DNA of 64,000 bases from Pseudomonas faucium. Lineage in GTDB: Bacteria > Pseudomonadota > Gammaproteobacteria > Pseudomonadales > Pseudomonadaceae. The position numbers and the translations under genes are program-made. Below, one piece after another: positions 45,534 to 55,654 of the stretch (position 1 is the stretch's first letter; each line of letters begins with the position of its first letter). The stretch lies in assembly GCF_021602585.1 (NCBI RefSeq), contig NZ_BQIP01000009.1, forward strand, positions 124,001-188,000, given 5' to 3'. The notes below the pieces were generated by a model. It made no database searches. It was given only the letters and a program-made list of their open reading frames with translations, and was not told the origin of the DNA.

Positions 45534-46913
45534 ATGAGCACACACGAACACAGCCCAGACGCGGCAGCGCCTGCCAACGAACTGGTGCTTGGCCTCGAAG
45601 ACAAGCCGCGGCTGCTGATCGGCCTGCTGGCAGCGCTGCAGCATTTGCTGGCGATCATCGTACCGATCGTCACCCCAGGCCTGCTGATCTGCCAGGCGCT
45701 GGGCGTGTCGGCGCGTGACACCAACCTGATCGTGTCCATGTCGCTGGTGATTTCCGGCATCGCCACCTTCGTCCAGTGCAAACGCTTCGGCCCGTTCGGC
45801 GCCGGGCTGCTGATCGTGCAGGGCACCAGCTTCAACTTCGTCGGGCCGCTGATTGCCGGTGGCGCTTTGATGGTCAAGCAGGGTACGCCGGTGGAAAGCG
45901 TGATGGCGGCGATCTTCGGCGTGGTCATCGCCGGCTCGTTCGTGGAGATGGGTGTGTCGCGCATCCTGCCGTTCGTCAAACGGCTGATCACCCCGCTGGT
46001 AACCGGCATCGTCGTGCTGATGATCGGCCTGACCTTGATCAAGGTCGGCCTGATCAGCATGGGCGGCGGCTTCGGCGCGATGGCCGATGGCACCTTCGCC
46101 AATGGCGAGAACCTGCTGCTGTCGGGCGTGGTGCTGGCGATCATCGTGATCCTCAACCGCATCCCGGTGGTGTGGATGCGCAGCTGCGCCATCGTCATCG
46201 CCCTGGCCGTGGGCTATGCCCTGGCCGGCTACCTGGGCCGCCTGGACTTCACCGGCATGCACCAGGCCGCATTGTTCCAGGTGCCGACGCCGCTGCACTT
46301 TGGCCTGAGCTTCTCCTGGGCGCTGTTCATTCCAATGCTGGTGATCTACCTGGTGACCTCGCTGGAAGCCATCGGTGATGTCACCGCCACCAGCAAGGTC
46401 TCGCGCCAGCCGGTCGAAGGCCCGGTGTGGATGCAAAGGATCAAGGGTGGCGTGCTGGTCAACGGCGCCAACTCGCTGCTGGCTGGCCTGTTCAACACCT
46501 TCCCCAGCTCGATCTTCGCCCAGAACAACGGCGTGATTCAGCTGACCGGCATCGCCAGCCGCCATATCGGCATCTGGATTGCCGTGATGCTGGTGCTGCT
46601 GGGCCTGTTCCCAAGCGTTGCCGGGGTGATTCAGGCGGTGCCGGAGCCGGTGCTGGGTGGTGCGGCGATGGTCATGTTCGGCGCCGTAGCGGCATCGGGC
46701 ATCAACATCCTGGCCAGCACCCGCCTCGACCGCCGCGCCTTGCTGATCATCTCGGTGTCGCTGGCGCTGGGCCTGGGCGTGGCCCAGGTGCCCGAGTTCC
46801 TCGCACACATGCCCGCGGCGATTCGCCATGTGCTGGAGTCGGGCGTAGCCACCGGTGGCATCTGCGCCCTGCTGCTCAACTGGTTCCTGCCGGAGAGCAA
46901 GGAACACGCCTGA
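45534..46913 (+). CDS. NCS2-family nucleobase permease (xanthine/urate type)
   Basis: A 459-residue inner-membrane permease with about 14 helices. The NCS2 features are GLLAALQHLLAIIVPIVTPG with the QH pair, GGVLVNGANSLLAGLFNTFP and IFAQNNGVIQLTGIASRHIG, typical of xanthine/uric acid symporters. The ATG at 45534 follows GGGGCAGCAACCTGCA. A terminator separates it from tusD. Confidence 0.92.
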   Translation: MSTHEHSPDAAAPANELVLGLEDKPRLLIGLLAALQHLLAIIVPIVTPGLLICQALGVSARDTNLIVSMSLVISGIATFVQCKRFGPFGAGLLIVQGTSFNFVGPLIAGGALMVKQGTPVESVMAAIFGVVIAGSFVEMGVSRILPFVKRLITPLVTGIVVLMIGLTLIKVGLISMGGGFGAMADGTFANGENLLLSGVVLAIIVILNRIPVVWMRSCAIVIALAVGYALAGYLGRLDFTGMHQAALFQVPTPLHFGLSFSWALFIPMLVIYLVTSLEAIGDVTATSKVSRQPVEGPVWMQRIKGGVLVNGANSLLAGLFNTFPSSIFAQNNGVIQLTGIASRHIGIWIAVMLVLLGLFPSVAGVIQAVPEPVLGGAAMVMFGAVAASGINILASTRLDRRALLIISVSLALGLGVAQVPEFLAHMPAAIRHVLESGVATGGICALLLNWFLPESKEHA

Positions 46914-46934
46914 CGCAGCCTGCTTCAGCCGACA

Positions 46935-46964
46935 AAGCCCGCGCCTGCCTGCGCGGGCTTTTTG
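46935..46964 (+). terminator. intrinsic terminator after the NCS2 permease
   Basis: AAGCCCGCGC-CTGCCT-GCGCGGGCTTTTTG. Confidence 0.9.
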
Positions 46965-47000
46965 CTTTATCATGGCCGCATTCCTTTGCATGAGTTGTCC

Positions 47001-47393
47001 ATGAAATTCGCCATCGCGGTTTTTTCCCCGGCCCATGCGCCCTCCTCGCGCCGCGCCTTGCGCTTCGCCGAGGCGGTGCTGGCCGACGGGCATGAGATTG
47101 CCCGGCTGTTCTTCTACCAGGACGGGGTTCACAGCGCCTCGGCCAACATCGTCGCCCCCCAGGACGAGCTGGACGTGGCCGCGCAATGGCGCGCCTTCAT
47201 CGAAACCCAGAAGCTCGACGCCGTGGTGTGCATTGCCGCCGCCTTGCGCCGTGGCGTGCTCGACCAGGCCGAAGCCGCGCGCTACCAGCGCCCGGCGGTG
47301 AACCTGCCCCAGCCCTGGGAGCTTTCGGGCCTCGGGCAGTTGCATGAGGCCGCGCAGGTTGCCGACCGCCTGGTCTGCTTTGGAGGCGATTGA
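47001..47393 (+). CDS. tusD: sulfur-relay protein TusD (DsrE-like)
   Basis: A 130-residue DsrE-fold subunit of the TusBCD complex, which relays persulfide sulfur from TusA to TusE for 2-thiolation of tRNA wobble uridine. The N-terminus FAIAVFSPAHAPSSRRALRF and the active-site Cys in LDAVVCIAAALRRGV are as expected. It opens a tusD-C-B-E-ybiB chain of overlapping genes; tusC starts one base after its stop. Confidence 0.93.
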   Translation: MKFAIAVFSPAHAPSSRRALRFAEAVLADGHEIARLFFYQDGVHSASANIVAPQDELDVAAQWRAFIETQKLDAVVCIAAALRRGVLDQAEAARYQRPAVNLPQPWELSGLGQLHEAAQVADRLVCFGGD

Positions 47394-47394
47394 A

Positions 47395-47754
47395 ATGGCC
47401 AAGTCCTTGTTGATCATCAGCCGCCAGGCGCCGTGGAACGGCCCCGGCGCACGCGAAGCGCTGGACATCGCCCTTGCCGGCGGCGCCTTCGACCTGCCGC
47501 TGGGCATGCTGTTTCTCGATGACGGCGTCTTCCAGCTGGCGCCCGGCCAGCAACCTGCGGCCGTGCAACAGAAAAACCTCGGCGCCAACCTGCAGGCACT
47601 GCCGATGTTCGGCGTCGAAGCCCTGTACGCCTGCCAGCACAGCCTGGCCCGCCGCGGCTTGCCCGCCGACACCCTGGAACTGGCGGTGGAGGTGCTGGAC
47701 GATTCGGCGCTCAAGGCGCTGATTGCCCGTTACGACCAAGTGGTGACGCTCTGA
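47395..47754 (+). CDS. tusC: sulfur-relay protein TusC (DsrF-like)
   Basis: A 119-residue subunit of the TusBCD heterohexamer (MAKSLLIISRQAPWNGPGAR, then LDIALAGGAFDLPLGMLFLD). The ATG is one base after the tusD stop, and its own stop overlaps the tusB ATG (TGATG). Length and order match the E. coli tus operon. Confidence 0.93.
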   Translation: MAKSLLIISRQAPWNGPGAREALDIALAGGAFDLPLGMLFLDDGVFQLAPGQQPAAVQQKNLGANLQALPMFGVEALYACQHSLARRGLPADTLELAVEVLDDSALKALIARYDQVVTL

Positions 47755-48050
47755 TGCCGACCTTGCACGTGATTTCCCATTCCCCGTTCGGCGATGAGCG
47801 CCTGGGCAGCTGCCTGCGCCTGCTGGGCAACGACGATGCCTTGCTGCTGTGCGGCGATGCGGTGTACGCCCTGCGCGAGGACAGCGACAGCCTGCGCCAG
47901 CTGCAGGCCGCCGGCCTGGAGCAGCGCCTGTTCGCCCTCGACGAAGACCTGCAAGCCCGCGCCATCACCAGCGAGCTGGCCAAGGCGGTGGATTACCCGG
48001 CCTTCGTCGCGCTGTCGCTGCACCATGACAAGGTCAACAGCTGGCTATGA
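47754..48050 (+). CDS. tusB: sulfur-relay protein TusB (DsrH-like)
   Basis: A 98-residue small DsrH-fold subunit (MPTLHVISHSPFGDERLGSC, ALLLCGDAVYAL). It overlaps tusC at the 5' end and tusE at the 3' end (ATGA), so translation is coupled. Confidence 0.92.
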   Translation: MPTLHVISHSPFGDERLGSCLRLLGNDDALLLCGDAVYALREDSDSLRQLQAAGLEQRLFALDEDLQARAITSELAKAVDYPAFVALSLHHDKVNSWL

Positions 48051-48382
48051 ACACTCTGACCGTTGGCGATCAGGCGATCGCCCTGGACAAGGACGGCTTC
48101 CTGGTCGACCTGCAAGACTGGTCCCATGAAGCCGCCGAGGCACTGGCCGCGCGCGAAAGCATTGCGCTAACCGCCGAGCACTGGGAAATCCTCGAGCTGC
48201 TGCGCCAGTTCTACGCGGAGTATCAGCTCTCCCCGGCCACTCGCCCGCTGATCAAGTACACCGCGCTCAAGCTGGGCGTGGAAAAGGGCAACAGCCCGCA
48301 CCTCAACCGCCTGTTCAATGGCACCCCCGCCAAGCTCGCTGCCAAGCTCGCGGGCCTGCCCAAGCCGACCAACTGCATATGA
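48047..48382 (+). CDS. tusE: TusE sulfur-accepting protein (DsrC family)
   Basis: A 111-residue DsrC-family protein that accepts sulfur from TusBCD and hands it to MnmA. The C-terminus ...GLPKPTNCI carries the active Cys as the second-last residue, as in TusE; the HWEILELLRQFYAEYQLSP segment is diagnostic. It overlaps tusB and ybiB by 4 bases each. Confidence 0.95.
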   Translation: MNTLTVGDQAIALDKDGFLVDLQDWSHEAAEALAARESIALTAEHWEILELLRQFYAEYQLSPATRPLIKYTALKLGVEKGNSPHLNRLFNGTPAKLAAKLAGLPKPTNCI

Positions 48383-49383
48383 CCGACGCCCGCCCGCTGA
48401 CCCTGGAAACCCCGGCCGAACACCCCTTCGCCGCCTTCGTGCGCATCCTTGGCAAGGGCAAGCGCGGCGCGCGCGGCCTGACCCGCGAAGAGGCCCGCGC
48501 CGCCATGGCCCTGCTGCTCGAAGGCAAGGTCGAAGACACCCAGCTCGGGGCCTTCCTGATGCTGCTGCGGCACAAGGAAGAAAGCGCCGAGGAACTGGCC
48601 GGCTTCACCGAAGCCGTGCGTGCCCACCTGCAGGCGCCGCGTATCGCGGTCGACCTCGACTGGCCGAGCTATGCCGGCAAGAAGCGCCACCTGCCGTGGT
48701 ACCTGCTGGCGGCCAAGTGCCTGGCCAACAACGGCGTGCGTATTCTCCTGCACGGCGGTGGCGCACACACGGCCGGGCGCCTGTACACCGAGCAGTTGCT
48801 GGCCCTGCTGGAGATTCCGCTGTGCCGTGACTGGCCGGCGGTCAGCCAGGCCCTGGACCAGCATCACCTGGCCTTTGCGCCGCTGCACGACTGGGCGCCG
48901 CAGCTGCAGCGGATGATCGACCTGCGCAACACCCTCGGCCTGCGCTCGCCCATCCACTCCCTGGCCCGGGTGCTCAACCCATTGGGCGCCCGCTGCGGCC
49001 TGCAGAGCATCTTCCACCCCGGCTACCAGGCCGTGCACCGCGAAGCCAGCCGCCTGCTCGGCGACCATGCCGTGGTGATCAAGGGCGACGGTGGCGAGAT
49101 CGAGGTCAACCCTGACGTGATCAGCCACCTGTATGGCACCAGTGCAGGGCAAAGCTGGGACGAGGAATGGCCGGCGCTCAGCGAACGCCGCCATGTGAAG
49201 CCGCCAAGCCTGGAGCCGGAGCAGTTGCTGGCCGTCTGGCGCGGCGAGGCCGAGGACAGCTACGGTGAGATGGCCGTGGTCGCCACCATGGCGCTGGCCC
49301 TGCGCGGCCTGGGCCAGGACCGCGAACAGGCATTCGCCACCGCACGCGGCTACTGGAGCGCGCGCAACCGATCGAATAAGTAG
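48379..49383 (+). CDS. ybiB: YbiB family protein (TrpD2, phosphoribosyltransferase-like)
   Basis: A 334-residue homologue of anthranilate phosphoribosyltransferase (TrpD2/YbiB). The TrpD fold is recognisable (LTREEARAAMALLLEGKVED, LHGGGAHTAGRLYTEQLLAL, HSLARVLNPLGA). YbiB of E. coli binds nucleic acid and no TrpD activity is known, so this should not be called a tryptophan gene. The start overlaps the tusE stop (ATGA); this linkage with the tus genes suggests a role in RNA handling. Confidence 0.9.
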   Translation: MTDARPLTLETPAEHPFAAFVRILGKGKRGARGLTREEARAAMALLLEGKVEDTQLGAFLMLLRHKEESAEELAGFTEAVRAHLQAPRIAVDLDWPSYAGKKRHLPWYLLAAKCLANNGVRILLHGGGAHTAGRLYTEQLLALLEIPLCRDWPAVSQALDQHHLAFAPLHDWAPQLQRMIDLRNTLGLRSPIHSLARVLNPLGARCGLQSIFHPGYQAVHREASRLLGDHAVVIKGDGGEIEVNPDVISHLYGTSAGQSWDEEWPALSERRHVKPPSLEPEQLLAVWRGEAEDSYGEMAVVATMALALRGLGQDREQAFATARGYWSARNRSNK

Positions 49384-49475
49384 ATAGCTACCCCGCAGTC
49401 TTTGCGCTAGTTGTTCGAACGATATCCCCTAGACTGGGCTCCAACGACAAACGACTTTGTTCCGAGGAGCTCACC

Positions 49476-50435
49476 ATGGGCCTTTTGATCGACGGCCGCT
49501 GGCATGACCAGTGGTACGAAAACGGCAAGGACGGCGCCTTCAAGCGCGAGAACGCCCAACGCCGCAATCAACTGCCCGCCGCCGAGGCTGGCCGCTATCA
49601 CCTGTATGTGTCGCTGGCGTGCCCCTGGGCCCACCGCACCCTGATCGTGCGCGCGCTCAAAGGCCTGGAGCCGCTGATCGATGTGTCGGTGGTGAGCTGG
49701 CTGATGCAGGAGAACGGCTGGACCTTCGACCAGCAGCAAGGCTCCAGCGGCGATCACCTCGACGGCCTCACCTACCTGCACCAGCGCTACACCCAGGACG
49801 ACCCGCACTACACCGGCCGCGTGACCGTGCCCGTGCTGTGGGACAAGCAGGAGAAGCGCATCGTCAACAACGAGTCGTCGGAGATCATCCGCATCTTCAA
49901 CAGCGCCTTCAATGCGCTGACCGGCAACCACCTGGACCTGTATCCCGAGCCGCTGCGCCCGGCCATCGAGGCGCTTAACGCCCGCATCTACCCGGCAGTG
50001 AACAACGGCGTGTATCGCGCAGGCTTCGCCACCACGCAGGAGGCCTATGTGGCCGCCTTCGACGAAGTGTTCGATGAGCTGGATCATCTGGAAGGGCTGC
50101 TGGATCGCCAGCGCTACCTGGCAGGGGAATACCTGACCGAGGCTGATGTGCGGCTGTTTACCACGCTGGTGCGCTTCGATGCGGTGTACCACGGGCACTT
50201 CAAGTGCAACCTGCGCCGCCTGAGCGATTACCCGAACTTGTCGAACTGGCTGAGGGAGCTGTATCAGTGGCCGGGGGTGGCGCAGACGGTGGATATGGAG
50301 CACATCCAGAAGCACTATTACATGAGCCACAAGACTATCAACCCGAATGGCATTGTGCCCAAGGGGCCGCTTCAGGACTTCAACGAGCCGCATGATCGGG
50401 AGCGATTGGCGGGCAAGGGGATCTGGCGGGGTTGA
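49476..50435 (+). CDS. yqjG: glutathionyl-hydroquinone reductase (YqjG/ECM4 type)
   Basis: A 319-residue Xi-class glutathione transferase that reduces glutathionyl-hydroquinones. The catalytic Cys motif is SLACPWAHRTLI (about residue 49), followed by the WTFDQQQGSSGDHLDGLTYL insert and the VPVLWDKQEKRIVNNESSEI glutathione site. CGAGGAGCTCACC precedes the ATG. It stands alone, with a REPIN directly after it. Confidence 0.93.
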   Translation: MGLLIDGRWHDQWYENGKDGAFKRENAQRRNQLPAAEAGRYHLYVSLACPWAHRTLIVRALKGLEPLIDVSVVSWLMQENGWTFDQQQGSSGDHLDGLTYLHQRYTQDDPHYTGRVTVPVLWDKQEKRIVNNESSEIIRIFNSAFNALTGNHLDLYPEPLRPAIEALNARIYPAVNNGVYRAGFATTQEAYVAAFDEVFDELDHLEGLLDRQRYLAGEYLTEADVRLFTTLVRFDAVYHGHFKCNLRRLSDYPNLSNWLRELYQWPGVAQTVDMEHIQKHYYMSHKTINPNGIVPKGPLQDFNEPHDRERLAGKGIWRG

Positions 50436-50439
50436 GACA

Positions 50440-50550
50440 GCTGGGGCTGCTTTGCAGCCCTTTCGCGACACAAGGCCGCTCCTACAGGACACCATGGGGT
50501 CTTTGTAGGAGCGGCCTTGTGTCGCGAAAGGGCCGCAAAGCGGCCCCAGC
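50440..50550. repeat. REPIN of a second subtype
   Basis: The arms TTTCGCGACACAAGGCCGCT, followed by CCTACAG, and CTTTGTAGGAGCGGCC, followed by TTGTGTCGCGAAA, are nearly perfect inverts. Flanking GGGGCTGC/GCGGCCCC pairs extend each arm to about 48 bases. The core differs from the GCCGGCAAGCCGGC type at 2431 and 60312. Confidence 0.9.
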
Positions 50551-50556
50551 CTATTG

Positions 50557-51948
50557 CTAGTCCTGCTGCGCCCCTTCGAACCAGGCCAGCTTCTCGCGCA
50601 ACCGCACCACTTCCCCGACGATCACCAAGGTCGGCGCATGCACCTCATGCCGAGCCACCAGCGCCGGCAAGTCCGCCAGCGTACCGGTGAACACCCGCTG
50701 ATTGCGCGTCGTCCCCTGCTGCACCAGCGCTGCCGGCGTGCTGGCCGCACGCCCATGGCGAATCAGCTCGGCACAAATGGTCGGCAACCCCACCAGGCCC
50801 ATGTAGAACACCAGGGTCTGCGCCGGCGCCACCAGGTCATCCCAAGGCAGGTTGCTGGTGCCGTCCTTGAGGTGCCCGGTCACGAAGCGCACCGACTGGG
50901 CATAGTCACGGTGAGTCAGCGGAATTCCGCCATAGGCGGAACAACCACTGGCCGCCGTAATGCCCGGCACCACCTGGAACGGGATGCCCTGCTCGGCCAG
51001 CTCTTCGATCTCCTCGCCACCCCGGCCGAAGATGAACGGGTCACCGCCCTTGAGCCGCAGTACGCGCTTGCCTTGCTTGGCCAAATCGACCAGCAGGCGG
51101 TTGATCTGGTCCTGCGGCACGGCATGGTCGGCGCGGCGCTTGCCCACGTAGATGCGTTCGGCATCGCGCCGGCACATCTCGATGATCGCAGGCGCCACCA
51201 GGCGGTCGTACAGCACCACGTCGGCCTGCTGCATCAGGCGCAAGGCACGGAAGGTCAGCAAGTCCGGATCACCCGGGCCCGCCCCCACCAGATACACCTC
51301 GCCGCCCTGCTGCACCGGCGCGCCGTCGACCATTGCCTGCAACAGCTTCTCGGCCTCGGCGCCCTGCCCGGCCAGCTGGCGCTCGGCAATCGGGCCCTGG
51401 AAAACGGTTTCCCAGAAGCCGCGGCGCTGGTTGACGTCGGGGTACAACGCCTTGACCCGGTCGCGAAAACGCGCGGCCAGGCCGGCCAGTTCACCATAGG
51501 CAGACGGAATCCAGGCCTCCAGCTTGGCGCGAATCAAGCGCGCCAGCACCGGGGCGTCTCCGCCACTGGACACCGCCACCACCAGGGGTGAGCGGTCGAC
51601 GATGGCCGGGAAGATCACCGTGCACAAGGCCGGCGCATCCACCACGTTGACCGGCAGGCTCAGCGCCTGCGCATCGGCCGACACCTGGGCATTGAGCCCA
51701 GGGTCGTCGGTGGCTGCGATCACCAGCCGGCAACCGGCCAGGTCGCCTGCCTGATAGCCACGCACCAGCACCTCGCCGCCACCTTCACGGGCCAGCGCAG
51801 CCAGCTGGCCGTCGACGTCGGGCGCTACCACCCGCAGCGCGGCGCCGGCATCGGCCAGCAGGCGCGCCTTGCGCAAGGCGATTTCACCGCCGCCGACGAC
51901 CAGCACGCGGCCGCCCTGCAGCTTGTGGAACAGCGGCAGGTAATCCAT
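50557..51948 (-). CDS. cysG: siroheme synthase (trifunctional)
   Basis: A 463-residue trifunctional enzyme making siroheme from uroporphyrinogen III for sulfite and nitrite reductases. The N-terminal half is dehydrogenase/ferrochelatase ([31 protein letters not shown]). The C-terminal half is the SAM methyltransferase ([36 protein letters not shown]). It directly abuts serS (no gap between the serS stop and this start) in the serS-cysG order common in Pseudomonas. Confidence 0.96.
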   Translation of the reverse strand: MDYLPLFHKLQGGRVLVVGGGEIALRKARLLADAGAALRVVAPDVDGQLAALAREGGGEVLVRGYQAGDLAGCRLVIAATDDPGLNAQVSADAQALSLPVNVVDAPALCTVIFPAIVDRSPLVVAVSSGGDAPVLARLIRAKLEAWIPSAYGELAGLAARFRDRVKALYPDVNQRRGFWETVFQGPIAERQLAGQGAEAEKLLQAMVDGAPVQQGGEVYLVGAGPGDPDLLTFRALRLMQQADVVLYDRLVAPAIIEMCRRDAERIYVGKRRADHAVPQDQINRLLVDLAKQGKRVLRLKGGDPFIFGRGGEEIEELAEQGIPFQVVPGITAASGCSAYGGIPLTHRDYAQSVRFVTGHLKDGTSNLPWDDLVAPAQTLVFYMGLVGLPTICAELIRHGRAASTPAALVQQGTTRNQRVFTGTLADLPALVARHEVHAPTLVIVGEVVRLREKLAWFEGAQQD

Positions 51949-53241
<1,293 letters not shown>

Positions 53242-53259
53242 TTATGTATAGAGGTTGGT

Positions 53260-53634
53260 TCAGAGTCGGGTCAGGGACAGGCCGGCCCAGGTGGCCAGGA
53301 GCCCGCCCATCACGCTAATACCGGTATAGCCCACGGCCAGGGGCACTTGCCCACTTTCCATGAGGCGCACGGTATCGAGCGAAAAGGAGGAAAAGGTGGT
53401 CAGGCCGCCCAGGAAGCCGACGATCAGGCCGGCGCGCAGCTCCACCGGGGCCATCGGCTTGTGCAGGAACAGGCCGTAGAGCAGGCCGATCAGCAGGCAG
53501 CCGACCAGGTTGACCGCCAGGGTACCGAGGTAGAAGTGCCGCGGCCAGTTGGCCGCCACCCAGTTCGAGGTGGCGAAACGCAGCAAGGTACCGGCAATGC
53601 CACCTGCGCTGACGGCGGCGATGAGTGCGATCAC
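53260..53634 (-). CDS. crcB: fluoride channel CrcB/Fluc
   Basis: A 124-residue four-helix membrane protein that exports fluoride as an antiparallel dimer. The conserved [15 protein letters not shown] and [17 protein letters not shown] (with the TFSSF Phe-box) are present. The start is a GTG overlapping the rarA stop by 4 bases, so it is translated with rarA and has no room for its own fluoride riboswitch. Confidence 0.95.
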   Translation of the reverse strand: MIALIAAVSAGGIAGTLLRFATSNWVAANWPRHFYLGTLAVNLVGCLLIGLLYGLFLHKPMAPVELRAGLIVGFLGGLTTFSSFSLDTVRLMESGQVPLAVGYTGISVMGGLLATWAGLSLTRL

Positions 53635-54956
53635 GGTTTTCTCCGTTGGCGGGGGCTGTTGCGGTCGAGTTCGTGCAGGTGGCGCAACTTTTCGCCGATC
53701 TTCAGCTCCAGGCCGCGCGGCACCGGCTGGTAATAAGGGCGCGGTTCGAGCTGGTCGGGGAAGTAGTCTTCACCGGCGGCGTAGGCGTCGGGCTCGTCGT
53801 GGGCGTAGCGGTATTCATCGCCGTAGCCCAGTTGCTTCATCAGTTTGGTCGGTGCGTTGCGCAGGTGCAGCGGCACTTCCAGCGAGCCATGCTCGGCGGC
53901 CTCGCGCAGGGCGGTCTTGAAGCCCATGTACACGGCGTTGCTCTTCGGTGCGCAGGCGATGTAGGTGATGGCCTGGGCCACTGCCAGCTCGCCCTCGGGG
54001 CTGCCCAGGCGCTCCTGCACGTCCCAGGCCGCCAGGCACAGGCTCAGGGCGCGCGGGTCGGCGTTGCCGATGTCTTCGCTGGCCATGCGCACCACGCGGC
54101 GGGCGATGTACAGCGGGTCGCAGCCGCCGTCGAGCATGCGCGCGAACCAGTACAGCGCAGCATCCGGGTTGGAGCCGCGCACCGATTTGTGCAACGCGGA
54201 AATCTGGTCGTAGAAGGCCTCGCCGCCCTTGTCGAAGCGCCGACGGCTGTCGCCAAGCAGGCTCTGCAGCAGCTCGACGGCGATCTCGCCACCGTCCTCG
54301 GCAAGGTCGGAGGCGTTCTCGAGGAAGTTGAGCATGCGCCGGCCATCGCCGTCGGCGGCGGCCATGAGCATCTTGAAGGCGTCGTCACCGACCCGCAGGT
54401 TGCGCTTGCCCAGGCCCCGCTCTTCACTGAGGGCCCGGTCAACCAGCTTGCGCAGTGCAGGCTCGTCGAGGCTCTTGAGCACGTATACCCGGGCCCGCGA
54501 GAGCAAGGCGTTGTTCAGCTCAAAGGACGGGTTTTCAGTGGTGGCGCCGATGAAAATCAGCGTGCCGTCTTCCACGAACGGCAGAAAGGCATCCTGCTGC
54601 GACTTGTTGAAGCGGTGCACCTCGTCGACGAATAGGATGGTGCGCCGGCCGTACTGGGCGGCCTGCTGCTTGGCCACCTCCACCGCCTGGCGGATCTCCT
54701 TGACCCCGGCCAGCACCGCCGACACCGTTTCGAAGTGGGCATCGCAGAACTGTGCCAGCAGCCGCGCCAGGGTGGTCTTGCCCACCCCGGGCGGGCCCCA
54801 GAAGATCATCGAGTGCAGCGCACCCTGCTCCAGCGCCTCGCGCAGCGGTTTGCCACGCGCCAGCAGGTGCTCCTGGCCGACGTACTCGTCCAGGTTGGAC
54901 GGGCGTAGTCGGGCAGCCAGGGGCTGGGCAACAGGTTCGCTTCGAAACAGGTCCAT
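53631..54956 (-). CDS. rarA: replication-associated recombination protein RarA (MgsA)
   Basis: A 441-residue AAA+ ATPase related to clamp-loader subunits, acting at stalled forks. Walker A is GPPGVGKTT (about residues 54-62), Walker [10 protein letters not shown], sensor 1 [13 protein letters not shown]. The N-terminus [20 protein letters not shown] is typical. It lies between lolA and crcB; the lolA stop is 12 bases upstream. Confidence 0.96.
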   Translation of the reverse strand: MDLFRSEPVAQPLAARLRPSNLDEYVGQEHLLARGKPLREALEQGALHSMIFWGPPGVGKTTLARLLAQFCDAHFETVSAVLAGVKEIRQAVEVAKQQAAQYGRRTILFVDEVHRFNKSQQDAFLPFVEDGTLIFIGATTENPSFELNNALLSRARVYVLKSLDEPALRKLVDRALSEERGLGKRNLRVGDDAFKMLMAAADGDGRRMLNFLENASDLAEDGGEIAVELLQSLLGDSRRRFDKGGEAFYDQISALHKSVRGSNPDAALYWFARMLDGGCDPLYIARRVVRMASEDIGNADPRALSLCLAAWDVQERLGSPEGELAVAQAITYIACAPKSNAVYMGFKTALREAAEHGSLEVPLHLRNAPTKLMKQLGYGDEYRYAHDEPDAYAAGEDYFPDQLEPRPYYQPVPRGLELKIGEKLRHLHELDRNSPRQRRKP

Positions 54957-54968
54957 GACGAGCTCCGC

Positions 54969-55592
54969 TTACTCCTTGATCACGTCAGCGCCTTTGGGGA
55001 TGTCGAACTTGAACTGGCTGTCCGGCACCGCCTGGTTGGCCTTGACCCCGTTGAACAGGATGTTGGTGCGCTGGCCGACGCTGTCGACCAGTTGCATGTC
55101 GTTGATCAGGCCCTTGCGGAATGACACGCGCAGCGAGTCGAACAAGGTGTCCTTGGTTTTCGGCTTGAGGGTGAAGTCCATCACTTCGCCCTGCTCCTTG
55201 GAGGTGATGTCGAAGCTCTGGCTGATTTTCGACACGTCGCCGGAGAGCAGCAGCGCCGGGGTCTGGTTCAGGCGCACGTCGAGCTTCTTGATGGTCGCCT
55301 GTTCAAGGTCCGGGTCCCACAGGGTGACGTTCTTGCCGTCGGAAACCACCACCTGCTCCTGCGGCGCATTGGTGTGCCAGTAGAACAGGCCCGGGCGCTT
55401 GACGGTCATCTTGCCGGACGTTTCCTGCAGGCTGGTGCCGCCGGCATCCAGGGTCAGCTGGGAGAAATTGGCTTCGATGGTCTGGGACTTTTCCAGCAAC
55501 TGGGTCAGGCGCTGTACGTCTTGCTCGGCGGCATGGGCCGAGACAGACGCCAGGGTCAGGGCAGAAACCAACAGCATGCGAATCGCGCGCAT
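54969..55592 (-). CDS. lolA: outer-membrane lipoprotein carrier LolA
   Basis: A 207-residue periplasmic chaperone that moves lipoproteins from the inner membrane to LolB. The signal peptide [21 protein letters not shown] is followed by the mature start [20 protein letters not shown] and the family's FSQLTLD and [17 protein letters not shown] five bases before the ATG at 55592 supports this start over an ATG 12 bases upstream. It lies between ftsK and rarA, the usual order. Confidence 0.95.
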   Translation of the reverse strand: MRAIRMLLVSALTLASVSAHAAEQDVQRLTQLLEKSQTIEANFSQLTLDAGGTSLQETSGKMTVKRPGLFYWHTNAPQEQVVVSDGKNVTLWDPDLEQATIKKLDVRLNQTPALLLSGDVSKISQSFDITSKEQGEVMDFTLKPKTKDTLFDSLRVSFRKGLINDMQLVDSVGQRTNILFNGVKANQAVPDSQFKFDIPKGADVIKE

Positions 55593-55654
55593 GTTAATCC
55601 TCATTGAGCATTGAAGGAGCCCGGCGCCACCGTTGGCGCCGGGCAAGGTGTTCA

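Noticed and set aside
45486-47714. Long open frame (742 codons) antisense to the permease and tus genes
   Set aside because: Gln/His/Asp-rich mirror frame over clear genes.
48379-49383. Anthranilate phosphoribosyltransferase trpD
   Set aside because: The sequence is of the YbiB/TrpD2 branch and lies in a tus operon, not with trp genes.
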